Assembly (NCBI GenBank): GCA_025453605.1
Contig: JALOPZ010000002.1
Coordinates: 320,631-384,630 of the forward strand
Reading direction: 5' to 3'
Length of the DNA stretch: 64,000 nucleotides
Origin: Candidatus Margulisiibacteriota bacterium
Lineage (GTDB): Bacteria > Margulisbacteria > WOR-1 > O2-12-FULL-45-9 > XYB2-FULL-48-7
Positions 37,702 through 45,480 of the stretch are shown here, piece by piece (the stretch's first letter is position 1; each line of letters begins with the position of its first letter). The translations under genes were made by a program, and so were the position numbers. The notes under the pieces are model-generated. The model did no database searches. It was given only the letters and a program-made list of their open reading frames with translations, and was not told where the DNA came from.

Positions 37702-38092
37702 GGCTCTTCAATTTCTCCTTTAGCTGTTGTTTGTCCTGGAAACCGGTCACGACCGCGCGGGTTACCCCCTGCCGGTCAAGAAAGACGATCGTCGGGATCA
37801 ACCTGACCTTGTATTTCCGGGCCAGCTCGCGCTGCTCCTCGATATCGACGTCCAGCACGTTGACCCGGCCTTTTAACTCGACGGTCAAGTCGGCGATCAC
37901 CGGCTTCATCGCCCGGCACGGCGGGCACCAATCCGCTCCCAATTTGACGATCGACGGGAGTCCGTTGGCCGGCAGGTCAAAGTTCTGGGCCGGCTGGACC
38001 GGCGCGTTCTTTTCACCCAGCGCCAGCGCTGGGGTGAAGAGTCCAACCATGATCAAAATAAAGAGCCAAGCGCCGGCCAGGGGCTTAGGCAT
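37688..38092 (-). CDS. membrane-anchored or exported thioredoxin-like protein
   Basis: A 134-residue protein: N-terminal hydrophobic segment (AWLFILIMVGLFTPALALG, signal peptide or anchor), then a thioredoxin fold with GADWCPPCRAMKP and the cis-Pro segment VRLIPTIVFLD. It probably receives electrons from CcdA in the periplasm and reduces substrate disulfides. The open frame continues upstream but ATG at 38092 is the start giving an N-terminal signal; it overlaps the trxA end by eight bases. Confidence 0.85.
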   Translation of the reverse strand: MPKPLAGAWLFILIMVGLFTPALALGEKNAPVQPAQNFDLPANGLPSIVKLGADWCPPCRAMKPVIADLTVELKGRVNVLDVDIEEQRELARKYKVRLIPTIVFLDRQGVTRAVVTGFQDKQQLKEKLKSLGLL

Positions 38093-38399
38093 ATTTTTTA
38101 ACCGCCGCTTCAAAGGCCGGTTCGGGCCGGAACCCGACCAAACGCTCAACTTCCTTGCCGTCCCGGAAAACAATGATGCAGGGAATGCCGGAAACGCCGT
38201 ACTCGCCGGCTTTCTCCATGTTCTCGGTCGTACTGACCTTGCAAAATTTGATCTGAGGATATTTTTGGGCCATCTTGTCATAGACCGGGGCCATCATCCG
38301 GCACGGACCGCACCAATCAGCCCAAAAATCGACAAAGACAACACCTTTCGCCTGCTCCACTTCCTGTTCGAACTGAGCGTCACTGATCTCTTGCGCCAT
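38085..38399 (-). CDS. trxA: thioredoxin
   Basis: A 104-residue cytoplasmic thioredoxin with FWADWCGPCRMMAP and cis-Pro GVSGIPCIIVF. Note an extra Cys right after the cis-Pro. GGGGAG precedes the ATG. TATAAT (38438-38433) serves as its -10 and overlaps the -10 of the divergent rluE-like gene. First gene of the CcdA relay unit. Confidence 0.95.
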   Translation of the reverse strand: MAQEISDAQFEQEVEQAKGVVFVDFWADWCGPCRMMAPVYDKMAQKYPQIKFCKVSTTENMEKAGEYGVSGIPCIIVFRDGKEVERLVGFRPEPAFEAAVKKYA

Positions 38400-38432
38400 G
38401 ATGCCACTCCCCTTTCATTTCCCACCAGATAT

Positions 38433-38440
38433 ATTATACT
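38433..38440. promoter_or_regulatory. overlapping divergent -10 boxes between trxA and the pseudouridine synthase gene
   Basis: Minus strand TATAAT (38438-38433) serves trxA; plus strand TATACT (38435-38440) ends seven bases before the ATG at 38448. The two hexamers share four bases, the second bidirectional promoter in this window. Confidence 0.55.
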
Positions 38441-38447
38441 GAAGTGG

Positions 38448-38999
38448 ATGCGTTATGTCATCTTCAATAAACCGTACGGCGTCCTCTGCCAGTTCACCGA
38501 TCAGGCGGGTCGATCGACTTTAAAGGACTACATTCCCTTCCCCGCAATCTATCCGGTCGGCCGGCTTGATTTCGACAGCGAAGGCCTGCTATTACTGACC
38601 GATGACGGACAATTGAACCATCGTCTGGCCGATCCGCGCTATAAACAGCCAAAAACCTACTGGGCGCAGGTCGAAGGGAACCCGAACGAAGAACAGCGGC
38701 GAAAATTGGAGGACGGGGTGATTATCGGCGGAAGCAAAACCCGGCCGGCTAAAGTCGCGATCCTGACCGAACCGCCTGCCATCTGGGAACGGAGTAAACC
38801 GATCCGGTTCCGCAAAACGGTGCCGACCACCTGGCTGGCGATCACGCTCAGCGAGGGGATGAACCGTCAGGTCAGAAAGATGACAGCGGCGGTCGGACTC
38901 CCCTGCCTCCGGTTGGTCCGAAGCGCGATCGGCCCATTGCAGCTGGGGTCGCTCCAACCGGGTCAATACACCGAGATCAAAAAACCGCTTAGTCTGTGA
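38448..38999 (+). CDS. rRNA large-subunit pseudouridine synthase, RluE-like
   Basis: A 183-residue RsuA/RluE-type pseudouridine synthase without an S4 domain. VIFNKPYGVLCQF at the start, catalytic Asp in PVGRLDFDSEGLLLLTDDG, and the C-terminal EGMNRQVRKMTAAVGLPCLRLVR. RluE in E. coli modifies U2457 of 23S rRNA; the specific target here is not proven. The frame is open far upstream, but ATG at 38448 begins the conserved fold and lies seven bases after the -10 TATACT. Its end overlaps the convergent gene by 11 bases. Confidence 0.88.
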   Translation: MRYVIFNKPYGVLCQFTDQAGRSTLKDYIPFPAIYPVGRLDFDSEGLLLLTDDGQLNHRLADPRYKQPKTYWAQVEGNPNEEQRRKLEDGVIIGGSKTRPAKVAILTEPPAIWERSKPIRFRKTVPTTWLAITLSEGMNRQVRKMTAAVGLPCLRLVRSAIGPLQLGSLQPGQYTEIKKPLSL

Positions 39000-39483
39000 G
39001 CCAGGCGGGCGGGCCTTCTTCGCCGGTCTCCGCTTCATCCACTGTCTTGGCTTTAGCGGTGACGACCGTTTTTGCCCGGGTCGGTTTCCGCAGGCTGGTC
39101 CTCGAGCGCATGGTCTGACTGGAAACCTCCAGAACCTTCGGCTCTTCATTTTTAGCCTGGAGGATCTTCAGTTCGGCTTCCTGTTTCGCTTTAAGCTGGT
39201 CGATCTCTGCCGCTTGTTTAGCCCGCAGGTCATTGATCTCGGCTTCAAAGCGGACTTTTTCCTGTTCGGCCCTTAACTGGTCCTCTGCCCGAGGGATCGG
39301 CACCCATTTCCCTTCGTCAAAAACCCAGGAATTGCCGGTCTCCTTATCAAGCATGAGCGTCCGTTTGGCGCCCATACCGAGAAAGCCGGTCCGTTCGCTA
39401 ATGATCTGGTACTTGATCCCTTCGGCAATGGACAACGAAGCAATAAGAAGCAGGAGACACGCGGCCAAAACGATCTTTTTCAT
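38989..39483 (-). CDS. exported coiled-coil protein of unknown function
   Basis: A 164-residue protein with a signal peptide (MKKIVLAACLLLLIASLSIAEG), a short beta-rich domain (about 25-60, with GAKRTLMLDKETGNSWVF), then a charged coiled coil (about 65-115; repeated AEINDLRAKQAAEIDQLKAK pattern) and a Thr/Ala-rich tail ending PPAWLTD. GGGAGG seven bases before ATG at 39483 fixes the start. An extended -10 TGCTACAAT lies at about 39545-39537. No family recognised. Confidence 0.7.
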   Translation of the reverse strand: MKKIVLAACLLLLIASLSIAEGIKYQIISERTGFLGMGAKRTLMLDKETGNSWVFDEGKWVPIPRAEDQLRAEQEKVRFEAEINDLRAKQAAEIDQLKAKQEAELKILQAKNEEPKVLEVSSQTMRSRTSLRKPTRAKTVVTAKAKTVDEAETGEEGPPAWLTD

Positions 39484-39566
39484 GAACATCCCTCCCGTGG
39501 CAGAATTGGAGGTCAATCGGGGTTAATCTCTGCAGTTATTGTAGCACAAGGAAATAGGCGATTCAA

Positions 39567-39866
39567 TCATTTCCGCGGCTTCGGCGGCCGCCGCTCCGGG
39601 ACCGGCAGGAGCGGTTTTGTTTGCCCGGCGGCGACCTCAGCCGAAACGTACAGGCCGCAATAGCACGTACCGTATTCGACCAGATCCGGAGCGCAATAAA
39701 CACAGGGGCAAATGATATCCTGGTCTTCTTCCCGCTTGCCGCTGGCCCGCCGGCAGGGACAGGAACGGTAGCCATAGCGCGCCTGGTTAACCTTTAAGCC
39801 GCGGGTGAGCTCCGCGACCAGCTCCTGGTCGGGATTAAAATAAAGTTTGGCCGGTTTTTCCGTCAT
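39567..39866 (-). CDS. ferredoxin-thioredoxin reductase catalytic chain
   Basis: A 99-residue FTR beta-chain-like protein. The cysteine pattern YRSCPCR ... DIICPCVYC ... GTCYCGLY corresponds to the family's CPC-x-CPC-x-CHC arrangement that holds a 4Fe-4S cluster next to a redox-active disulfide; CYC replaces CHC. No variable (alpha) chain is nearby. It overlaps the glutaredoxin gene by four bases, so electrons from ferredoxin may reach this glutaredoxin rather than a thioredoxin. Confidence 0.9.
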   Translation of the reverse strand: MTEKPAKLYFNPDQELVAELTRGLKVNQARYGYRSCPCRRASGKREEDQDIICPCVYCAPDLVEYGTCYCGLYVSAEVAAGQTKPLLPVPERRPPKPRK

Positions 39867-40150
39867 TTAAGCCCCAACTCTTTTTTCAGGCGTGCCTGAT
39901 CAGTGGCCAGAAACCCGACTTTATCGTTAATGACAATGGTCGGATAAGTTTCGGCCGGATTCCACTTCATCACCTCGGCCGCCAGCTTGTCCTGTTCGGG
40001 CTCCGGCAGCAGATCAACATCAATGTGGCTAAAGGCGATCCCCTGCTCGGTCAGGAACTTCTTGGTCTGCCGGCACCAGCTGCAGGTGCTTAAGGCATAC
40101 AACTTGATCTCACCGGCATTCTTTCCCTCGACCCTGGTCCACTCGCTCAT
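39863..40150 (-). CDS. glutaredoxin-like protein
   Basis: A 95-residue glutaredoxin/NrdH-type protein with YALSTCSWCRQTKKFL and the cis-Pro segment ETYPTIVINDK. In this operon with the FTR catalytic chain it is a likely direct redox partner. ATG overlaps the upstream gene's stop by one base or more (40150). Confidence 0.9.
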   Translation of the reverse strand: MSEWTRVEGKNAGEIKLYALSTCSWCRQTKKFLTEQGIAFSHIDVDLLPEPEQDKLAAEVMKWNPAETYPTIVINDKVGFLATDQARLKKELGLK

Positions 40151-40890
40151 TATTGCACCTCCGCCACCGCATTTTCGTCGAACGGGTTGGTCCGCATCGC
40201 CAGCGAAAAAAGATAAGGATAATGCTCTTTAAGATGGGCCATATAATCAAGCCACTGAACGGCCAAATGGCCGTATGCCCGCTTAATATCACCGGCCAGG
40301 TGGGCGGCGTCCGGTGCCGTCAGGTGCGCCAGCTCTTTTCGGGCATCGAGCTCTTCGTCAACGTGAGAAACTGCCCACAGGAGGTCGGTAAAGGTCTCGT
40401 GCTCCAGCAGGCTCGGGTTCTCGAAGAGCCGGAGGATGAACTCCTCTTTCTGGTCAAGCAGCTGCCGGAGCGCCGGCAGATCGATCTGCGGGAGGTCGAC
40501 GGCGTACTGGTGGCGGCGCAGTAACGTCCGGACGCGGGCAAACTCGCGGTCGGTCCACTGGCCGCTGACCAGTAACTGTCCTTTGATCTCATCCAGCCGC
40601 GGATCGGCATTGGAAAAGAGGATCAGCAGCCTGGTCCCCAGTTCGCTGAAAAAGGCGCCGATCACCATGTTCAGCTTCTGCCGGCGCGACCGTTTTTCCC
40701 GGACGGTCAGCAGTTCGTGCAGGACGACGGTGACCAGCAGGACCTCGATCGGCAGAAAAGCGATGTCACCCAGGAGATAAATGAAAATGTGATGAGCGTC
40801 GTGAAATAACAGAAAATGGAGACCGTAGAGCAGGGCCGACAGACCGACCAGCAGGACGGCTAAAAAGATTTGCCAGCGCGAGATTTTCAT
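40150..40890 (-). CDS. conserved membrane protein of unknown function
   Basis: A 246-residue protein with two N-terminal membrane helices (IFLAVLLVGLSALLYGLHFLL and IFIYLLGDIAFLPIEVLLVTVVL) followed by the conserved-looking LHELLTVREKRSRRQKLNM and a long helical cytoplasmic part rich in charged residues. I do not recognise a named family. ATG at 40890 is preferred over one at 40908 because TGCTATAAT ends six bases upstream, giving a leaderless transcript. It heads the glutaredoxin-FTR operon. Confidence 0.7.
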   Translation of the reverse strand: MKISRWQIFLAVLLVGLSALLYGLHFLLFHDAHHIFIYLLGDIAFLPIEVLLVTVVLHELLTVREKRSRRQKLNMVIGAFFSELGTRLLILFSNADPRLDEIKGQLLVSGQWTDREFARVRTLLRRHQYAVDLPQIDLPALRQLLDQKEEFILRLFENPSLLEHETFTDLLWAVSHVDEELDARKELAHLTAPDAAHLAGDIKRAYGHLAVQWLDYMAHLKEHYPYLFSLAMRTNPFDENAVAEVQ

Positions 40891-40896
40891 GCTTAA

Positions 40897-40905
40897 ATTA
40901 TAGCA
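40897..40905 (-). promoter_or_regulatory. extended -10 box for a leaderless transcript (membrane protein-glutaredoxin-FTR)
   Basis: TGCTATAAT on the minus strand ends six bases before ATG at 40890; identical to the extended -10 in the gapA/lptC promoter. Confidence 0.6.
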
Positions 40906-40922
40906 CACAGCGGAGGTGCCCC

Positions 40923-41942
40923 ATGAACGCTAAACAGTGGACCCGGATCGCCAGCTTGCTCCTCTTTGCCGCCTTACTTTATCTTGCCCGCGGCGCCCTG
41001 CTCCCGATCGTGATCTCGCTCCTGCTTTTCTACGCGCTCTATCCGCTGGTCAAAACAACCGAGCGGCTGTTCCCGAAGAAGTTCCCGTGGGCCCGCGATA
41101 TCAGTATTCTGTTGGCCTTCGCCGTGTTTATTGTTTTCGCGCTGCTCGTCATCGAGTTCATCATTCCGTCGTTCAGCGAAGAATTCACCCAGTTATCGCT
41201 CAGTCTGCCGCACTTCATCACCCAGATCAAGGCAGTCGCCCGTTCCAGCCAGCAATGGTACGCCGGGTTCCGTCTCCCCGCGCAAGTTGACGCCGCGGTT
41301 TCGACCGGGCTGAACAGCGCTTTTAACTACATCAGCAATTTCCTGCAGCAGTTGGCGCTCGGGCTGGTCGGGATGCTCGGCCAGTTCATCGGTTTTATTG
41401 TCATTCCGGTGATCGTTTACTATCTGCTCAAGGAGGACGAAAAGCTGGTCCCCGGCTTGATGAAGCTGGTCCCGGCCCAGCACCAGGAGACGCTGGGCGA
41501 GGTCTTGGCCAGGACCAATTACATATTAAAGAGCTATGTGGAGAGCCAGCTGATCATCTGTACGCTGATCGGCGTGGTGACGGGTCTCGGCCTTTATCTG
41601 CTGGGGATCAAGTTCTTTCTGGTGCTCGGTCTGATCGCGGGGGTAACGGAGCTGATCCCGATCATCGGGCCGATCATCGGCGCGATCCCGGCGGTGATCA
41701 TCGCTCTGCTCGTTTCCCCGGAGCTGGCGGTCCAGGTGGTGACCTTTTATCTGATCGTCCAATCGGTCGGCGCTTATATCCTGGTGCCGAAGCTAGTGGG
41801 GAATAAACTCGACCTCCACCCGCTGACCATTCTGTTGGCGGTCCTGATCCTGGGGAACCTGATCGGCGTCTGGGGGATATTCTTCGCCGCCCCGATCATG
41901 GCGATTTTAAAAGTCATATATTTGGAGTTGAGGAAAGCGTAG
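40923..41942 (+). CDS. AI-2E / PerM family transporter
   Basis: A 339-residue membrane protein with about eight helices, the typical length of the AI-2E exporter superfamily. Conserved: long periplasmic loop after helix 3 (about 75-145), GFIVIPVIVYYLLKEDEKL, YVESQLIICTLIGVVTGLGLYLLG, and the C-terminal ITVLLAVLILGNLIGVWGIFFAAP-like region. Members export diverse small molecules or ions; the substrate is unknown. GGAGG precedes the ATG. Confidence 0.88.
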   Translation: MNAKQWTRIASLLLFAALLYLARGALLPIVISLLLFYALYPLVKTTERLFPKKFPWARDISILLAFAVFIVFALLVIEFIIPSFSEEFTQLSLSLPHFITQIKAVARSSQQWYAGFRLPAQVDAAVSTGLNSAFNYISNFLQQLALGLVGMLGQFIGFIVIPVIVYYLLKEDEKLVPGLMKLVPAQHQETLGEVLARTNYILKSYVESQLIICTLIGVVTGLGLYLLGIKFFLVLGLIAGVTELIPIIGPIIGAIPAVIIALLVSPELAVQVVTFYLIVQSVGAYILVPKLVGNKLDLHPLTILLAVLILGNLIGVWGIFFAAPIMAILKVIYLELRKA

Positions 41943-41979
41943 GCAAGCTGCTCGAAACAAGCCCTATTGGCAGCAAATA

Positions 41980-42729
41980 TTATTTATGTAATCTTACTAC
42001 TTCGCTAAGAAGCAAGTCTATATTATGAGAAAAATTAACCTGTGTCCGAGTTGGCATGGCCTCCTTGTTTCTAATAGTAATATGTAAATAGCCATCCGCA
42101 ATCTTTCTTGAGGAGTCTTCTAATTGCCGAAAACAAGCTTTAGTGCTCTTATCTTGTCTTAAATTATTTACAACCTCAGTAAATTTTGAATAACCAAAGA
42201 TTGGCGCAATGTGGTCCAATATCGCCCTAATAAGAATGATAACTGAAATATAATTACCCCTAATATAATTATCATTTAACTCCTCGCTCATCCTTATAAG
42301 GCGGGACAAGTCAAATCCAGCTATACGAAGAGCTTTCAGTTCTTTGAAACGTTTTGGATCAACAAACGAATCGCGCCGAATGCTCCCCATCGTTTTAACG
42401 GCAGCGCCGCCAAGCATTTTCCTCTTAATAAAGATTTCCGACAAATTATATTCCGCCTCAACACTTTCGTACTTATCTGAAGTAATTATCCATGCATCAT
42501 TGCCTGCTTGGCGCTTCGTCCGTCTATCAAGGATAAGGATATTGCGTACCCTTGTAATGTTATGCACACCTAGGCCAGCAGTTTCAAAGTCGGAAACCAA
42601 CTCCTTTGGGCTGGCGCTTTCTCCGAGGATTTTAGAGTGATAATATAGAAAAACAATAACTCGTTCAGCAGTTGTCTTTGTCTTGGGTATTATGTAATTG
42701 GCAAAAGCCTTAAAATTAATCTTAGCCAT
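41980..42729 (-). CDS. island protein D: winged-helix-like N-terminus with helical C-terminal domain, unknown function
   Basis: A 249-residue protein. The N-terminal third (TAERVIVFLYYHSKILGESA...) looks like a winged helix; the C-terminal half is all-helical and contains YISVIILIRAILDHIAPIFG and SSRKIADGYLHITIRNKE, a pattern seen in helical toxin/defence-associated domains. No canonical HEPN RX4-6H motif (the Arg-His spacing is seven). ATG at 42729 overlaps the preceding gene by eight bases. AT-rich and nearly without GATC, unlike flanking genes. Last gene of the four-gene island. Confidence 0.65.
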   Translation of the reverse strand: MAKINFKAFANYIIPKTKTTAERVIVFLYYHSKILGESASPKELVSDFETAGLGVHNITRVRNILILDRRTKRQAGNDAWIITSDKYESVEAEYNLSEIFIKRKMLGGAAVKTMGSIRRDSFVDPKRFKELKALRIAGFDLSRLIRMSEELNDNYIRGNYISVIILIRAILDHIAPIFGYSKFTEVVNNLRQDKSTKACFRQLEDSSRKIADGYLHITIRNKEAMPTRTQVNFSHNIDLLLSEVVRLHK

Positions 42730-43099
42730 TAACGGCTTGTTTGTAAGCAAATACTCTACGCTTACCTTTTTGAATTTTGTCTCTAATTAACTTCCCATTC
42801 TTTACCATGGCCCTTAAAACATTGACAATACTGGCTCTTAAAGGCTTCTTTTTAGTAAGCAATTGAATACGCAAGACATCGCAGACCTCTACATCATTCC
42901 GCCATTCATGAAAATAGTGTTCCTTGATAAGCTTCTGAATTGGGAGGAACAGATCTTCCCCCCTACTTTTAGCAGTGGGACGATCCATCTTCGTATTTTT
43001 TCGTAGCGGCGGCTCTGACTGAGAACTCTCTATCGCGCGTATTCTACGCTCATAATCATCTAATCGTTCAACAATCCGTTTTAAATCCGAACTATTCAT
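42722..43099 (-). CDS. island protein C: coiled coil plus winged helix, unknown function
   Basis: A 125-residue protein: N-terminal coiled coil (LKRIVERLDDYERRIRAIES), a polar linker, then a winged-helix-like region (about 45-120; LIKEHYFHEWRNDVEV, ASIVNVLRAMVKNGKLIR, and a wing ending KRRVFAYKQ). Overlaps the neighbours on both sides by eight bases, so the genes are translationally coupled. No named family recognised. Confidence 0.6.
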   Translation of the reverse strand: MNSSDLKRIVERLDDYERRIRAIESSQSEPPLRKNTKMDRPTAKSRGEDLFLPIQKLIKEHYFHEWRNDVEVCDVLRIQLLTKKKPLRASIVNVLRAMVKNGKLIRDKIQKGKRRVFAYKQAVNG

Positions 43100-43670
43100 T
43101 ATTTTTCGTCAACCCTATTAATAGAGCCTTCACAGCATTCATCCCCGGACCAGAAAGCTTATACTTTATTCCTTTTCTCACCCCGTGCGATCTAAACCAA
43201 TCATGTCTTATGTTTTTCGCAAATCTATTAGTATCATACAATTTTGAATGTTTGGCAGCTTCTGCAAGAAGCGTTGAAGAAGTCCATTCATGCATCCCCT
43301 CAGAATAGGCATAAAGTATTAGAGCGGCAAGATTCCTTTGCTTATCCGCCTTTGACTCCCCAGGGATATTTGAAAGAACCAATGATATTTGCTTATCCTT
43401 TAATGCGTAAACATCCTTTAGCTTGTCGATAGCACAACCAGAAGCATCACTCACTTTTTCCCAGAAGCTGGAGTCTTTCTGCTCTAAAGGCTTGCGCGTA
43501 ATTAAATCAATTCTATGCAATTCTTTCGGCTCCTTCAGCCCTCTGTTTACGTTTAGATAAAAATCTATTGCTTTTGAAAAAGCAATTTTTTTAAGCTCCG
43601 GGTCATCAACCCCAAGCTCTTTTACTTCCGCATTCGCCTTTTTTAAGGCTATTTGAAATTTACTATCCAT
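43092..43670 (-). CDS. island protein B: helical protein with C-terminal winged helix, unknown function
   Basis: A 192-residue protein, all-helical in the first 90 residues (ALKKANAEVKELGV..., IDFYLNVNRGLKEPKEL), with a C-terminal region (about 105-190) LAALILYAYSEGMHEWTSS ... RHDWFRSHG ... YKLSGPGMNAVKALLIGL that reads as a winged helix ending in a Y-x-L-[ST]-x-x-G wing. No catalytic motif. Starts three bases after island gene A. Confidence 0.6.
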   Translation of the reverse strand: MDSKFQIALKKANAEVKELGVDDPELKKIAFSKAIDFYLNVNRGLKEPKELHRIDLITRKPLEQKDSSFWEKVSDASGCAIDKLKDVYALKDKQISLVLSNIPGESKADKQRNLAALILYAYSEGMHEWTSSTLLAEAAKHSKLYDTNRFAKNIRHDWFRSHGVRKGIKYKLSGPGMNAVKALLIGLTKNNE

Positions 43671-43673
43671 AGC

Positions 43674-44087
43674 TTACTTTCCTTTCACTTTACTGAGTAG
43701 CTCTTGAACTTGGGCAAAGTTAAAATCGGGTAAAAAATACCTGCCTCCCTGACCCCTTATCGGCCCTCTTTCTGAGAGCCTTTTTAAGCCTGCGTCTATC
43801 GTCCCATGCGGAACATCCCGCCCGAACTCTTCTTTGAGGTCCTTCGGAGCAACAGAGTCCGAATCCACCAGTTTTTGCATATGCATCGCTTTACGTGCAA
43901 GGATGAAGACAATAATTTTATTATTCGCTGTCAACGCCATTCCCGCAGGCGTAAATAGTATTCTTTTTGTTTCTCTATTTATCCTTATAAATGGCCTTAA
44001 TACTGCCGATAATGATGCCGGAGTAATCTGACTAGCAGCGTCAGTAAACAGATCGTCTAAAGGATTAGGAACATTCTTATCTACCAT
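43674..44087 (-). CDS. island protein A: winged-helix protein, unknown function
   Basis: A 137-residue protein. The C-terminal 75 residues form a winged-helix pattern: KIIVFILARKAMHM, KDLKEEFGRDVPHGTIDAGL (recognition helix) and a wing GPIRGQGGRYFLPDF. First gene of the island operon. TATACT ends seven bases before the ATG, so even this acquired operon follows the host's leaderless layout. Could be the regulator of the cassette (inference). Confidence 0.65.
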   Translation of the reverse strand: MVDKNVPNPLDDLFTDAASQITPASLSAVLRPFIRINRETKRILFTPAGMALTANNKIIVFILARKAMHMQKLVDSDSVAPKDLKEEFGRDVPHGTIDAGLKRLSERGPIRGQGGRYFLPDFNFAQVQELLSKVKGK

Positions 44088-44094
44088 AGAAGAC

Positions 44095-44100
44095 AGTATA
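44095..44100 (-). promoter_or_regulatory. -10 box for the four-gene island
   Basis: TATACT on the minus strand ends seven bases before the ATG at 44087; TTGCAT lies about 19 bases upstream as a possible -35. Confidence 0.45.
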
Positions 44101-44287
44101 TATTACAAATGATTATTATGCAAGAGGATATTACCGGATTATCATCTTTATGGTTATATCCATTATGCCGTAATCTATGCGCTATCGCTTTAACTGGAAC
44201 TGCTTCACTATTATTGTGCATAACTATCCTAATACCGTAGTCATCTGCGGGGTGCTTTTGTTGGCAATATTAACCGGCAGCGGAGAT
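44101..44287. other. AT-rich intergenic stretch upstream of the island
   Basis: 187 bases without a convincing gene. Short open frames exist on both strands (each about 46 codons) but without a ribosome site or recognisable sequence. No clear inverted terminal repeats, tRNA fragment or integrase site was found that would define the island edge. Confidence 0.5.
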
Positions 44288-44530
44288 TTATTTACCGGCC
44301 GCCCTTATCCATTCCTTGATCTGCTCCACCCTTGGTAGCGGCTTACCCTTGTGGACGACTTTCTCGTTGATAACTAGCCCCGGGGTCATCATGATATATT
44401 TGCCGATCTCGGCATAATCGGTCACTTTCGTTACGGTCGCGTCGACCTTGAGCTCTTCTAACGCTTTCTTTACCCGCTTCTCCAGCTCCTGACAGTTGGG
44501 GCATCCCGGACCGAGCACTTTGATCTCCAT
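44288..44530 (-). CDS. thioredoxin-like small redox protein (MTH895-type)
   Basis: An 80-residue thioredoxin-fold protein with VLGPGCPNCQELEK (CPNC active site) and cis-Pro MMTPGLVINEKVV. This redox-active disulfide protein family is typically encoded beside the UPF0718 permease, as here (the ATG follows the permease stop directly). Probably keeps permease or arsenic thiols reduced (inference). Last gene of the ars operon. Confidence 0.88.
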   Translation of the reverse strand: MEIKVLGPGCPNCQELEKRVKKALEELKVDATVTKVTDYAEIGKYIMMTPGLVINEKVVHKGKPLPRVEQIKEWIRAAGK

Positions 44531-45480
44531 TAAAACACCAAATTAAAGAAATAACCGGTCAGGATGATGCCAAGGGCAACCGTGCCGAAAAAGGTCAGCA
44601 GCAGTCTGGGCTTTAGAACCTTACGCAGGATAATGAACTCCGGCAGGGAAAGACCGGTCACCGCCATCATAAAGGCGAGCGTCGTCCCCAAAGCTAACCC
44701 CTTGCTGAAGAGCGCCTGAACGACCGGGATCGTCCCCGCCGCGTTGGAATAGAGAGGGACGCCGATCACGACCGCAATGATCACCGCGAAAGGATTGGCG
44801 TTGCCGGCATATTTCGTCACAAACTCGACCGGAACATAACCGTGAATAAGCGCCCCTAGCCCGACGCCAAGCAAAACATATAGCCAGACTTGCTGGAAGA
44901 TCTCGATCGTGTAGCCGACCGCGTAAACTAACCGATCGTTCCAGCTAAACTTTGTTTCCCCGTTCTGGTTCGCCTGTTTGACCTTAAAAACAAATTGCTC
45001 GACATAACTTTCCATTTTCAGCCGGCCGATGATCAAACCGGCGATGATCGCGATCAGCATGCCGCTCAGGATATAAGTGACAGCGACGCGCCAGCCAAAT
45101 AATCCCCAGAGGAGGATCAGAGCGACCTCGTTGATCATCGGCGAAGCGATCAGGAAAGACATCGTCACGCCGAGCGGCACCCCCGACTCCAGCATGCCGA
45201 TAAAAAGCGGGATCGCCGAACAGGTGCAGAATGGAGTAAAGACCCCCAGCCCGGCCGCCAGGATGTTGCCGACAAACTCTTTTTTGCGGCTTAACATCTT
45301 CCGGATCCGCTCCGGCGGCAGGAATGTCCGGATAATGGCGACAAAGAAAACGATCACTAAAAGAAGGAAATAGATCTTGGGAACGTCATAAAGGATAAAG
45401 TTGAGGCTTTCCGACAAATGGGCGCCCCTGGGAAGCCGTAAAAGATCGTACGTAATGAGATCCGCGAACCATTTAAACAT
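44530..45480 (-). CDS. UPF0718/ArsP-like permease
   Basis: A 316-residue membrane protein with about eight helices. The signature FTPFCTCSAIPLFIG and SFLIASPMINEVALI and the later VPLYSNAAGTIPVVQAL match the DUF318/UPF0718 permeases, whose ArsP members export trivalent organoarsenicals. Location directly after arsM supports export of methylated arsenicals here. Confidence 0.85.
   Translation of the reverse strand: MFKWFADLITYDLLRLPRGAHLSESLNFILYDVPKIYFLLLVIVFFVAIIRTFLPPERIRKMLSRKKEFVGNILAAGLGVFTPFCTCSAIPLFIGMLESGVPLGVTMSFLIASPMINEVALILLWGLFGWRVAVTYILSGMLIAIIAGLIIGRLKMESYVEQFVFKVKQANQNGETKFSWNDRLVYAVGYTIEIFQQVWLYVLLGVGLGALIHGYVPVEFVTKYAGNANPFAVIIAVVIGVPLYSNAAGTIPVVQALFSKGLALGTTLAFMMAVTGLSLPEFIILRKVLKPRLLLTFFGTVALGIILTGYFFNLVF

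Noticed and set aside
37731-38447. Upstream extension of the rluE-like open frame
   Set aside because: It is antisense to trxA and the exported thioredoxin gene; conserved pseudouridine synthase sequence begins at 38448.
41980-42729. HEPN ribonuclease motif in island protein D
   Set aside because: The Arg-to-His spacing in SSRKIADGYLH is seven residues, outside the RX4-6H pattern, so no nuclease call is made.
44081-44221. 46-codon open frame on the minus strand upstream of island gene A (starts MHNNSEAVPVKAIAHRLRH)
   Set aside because: No ribosome site, overlaps the proposed promoter and the start of gene A, and ends in a hydrophobic low-complexity tail; an equally long frame lies on the other strand.
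41943-44287. Attachment sites or terminal repeats bounding the island
   Set aside because: Only short TTGGCA-like similarities were seen at the two flanks; too short and imperfect to call.
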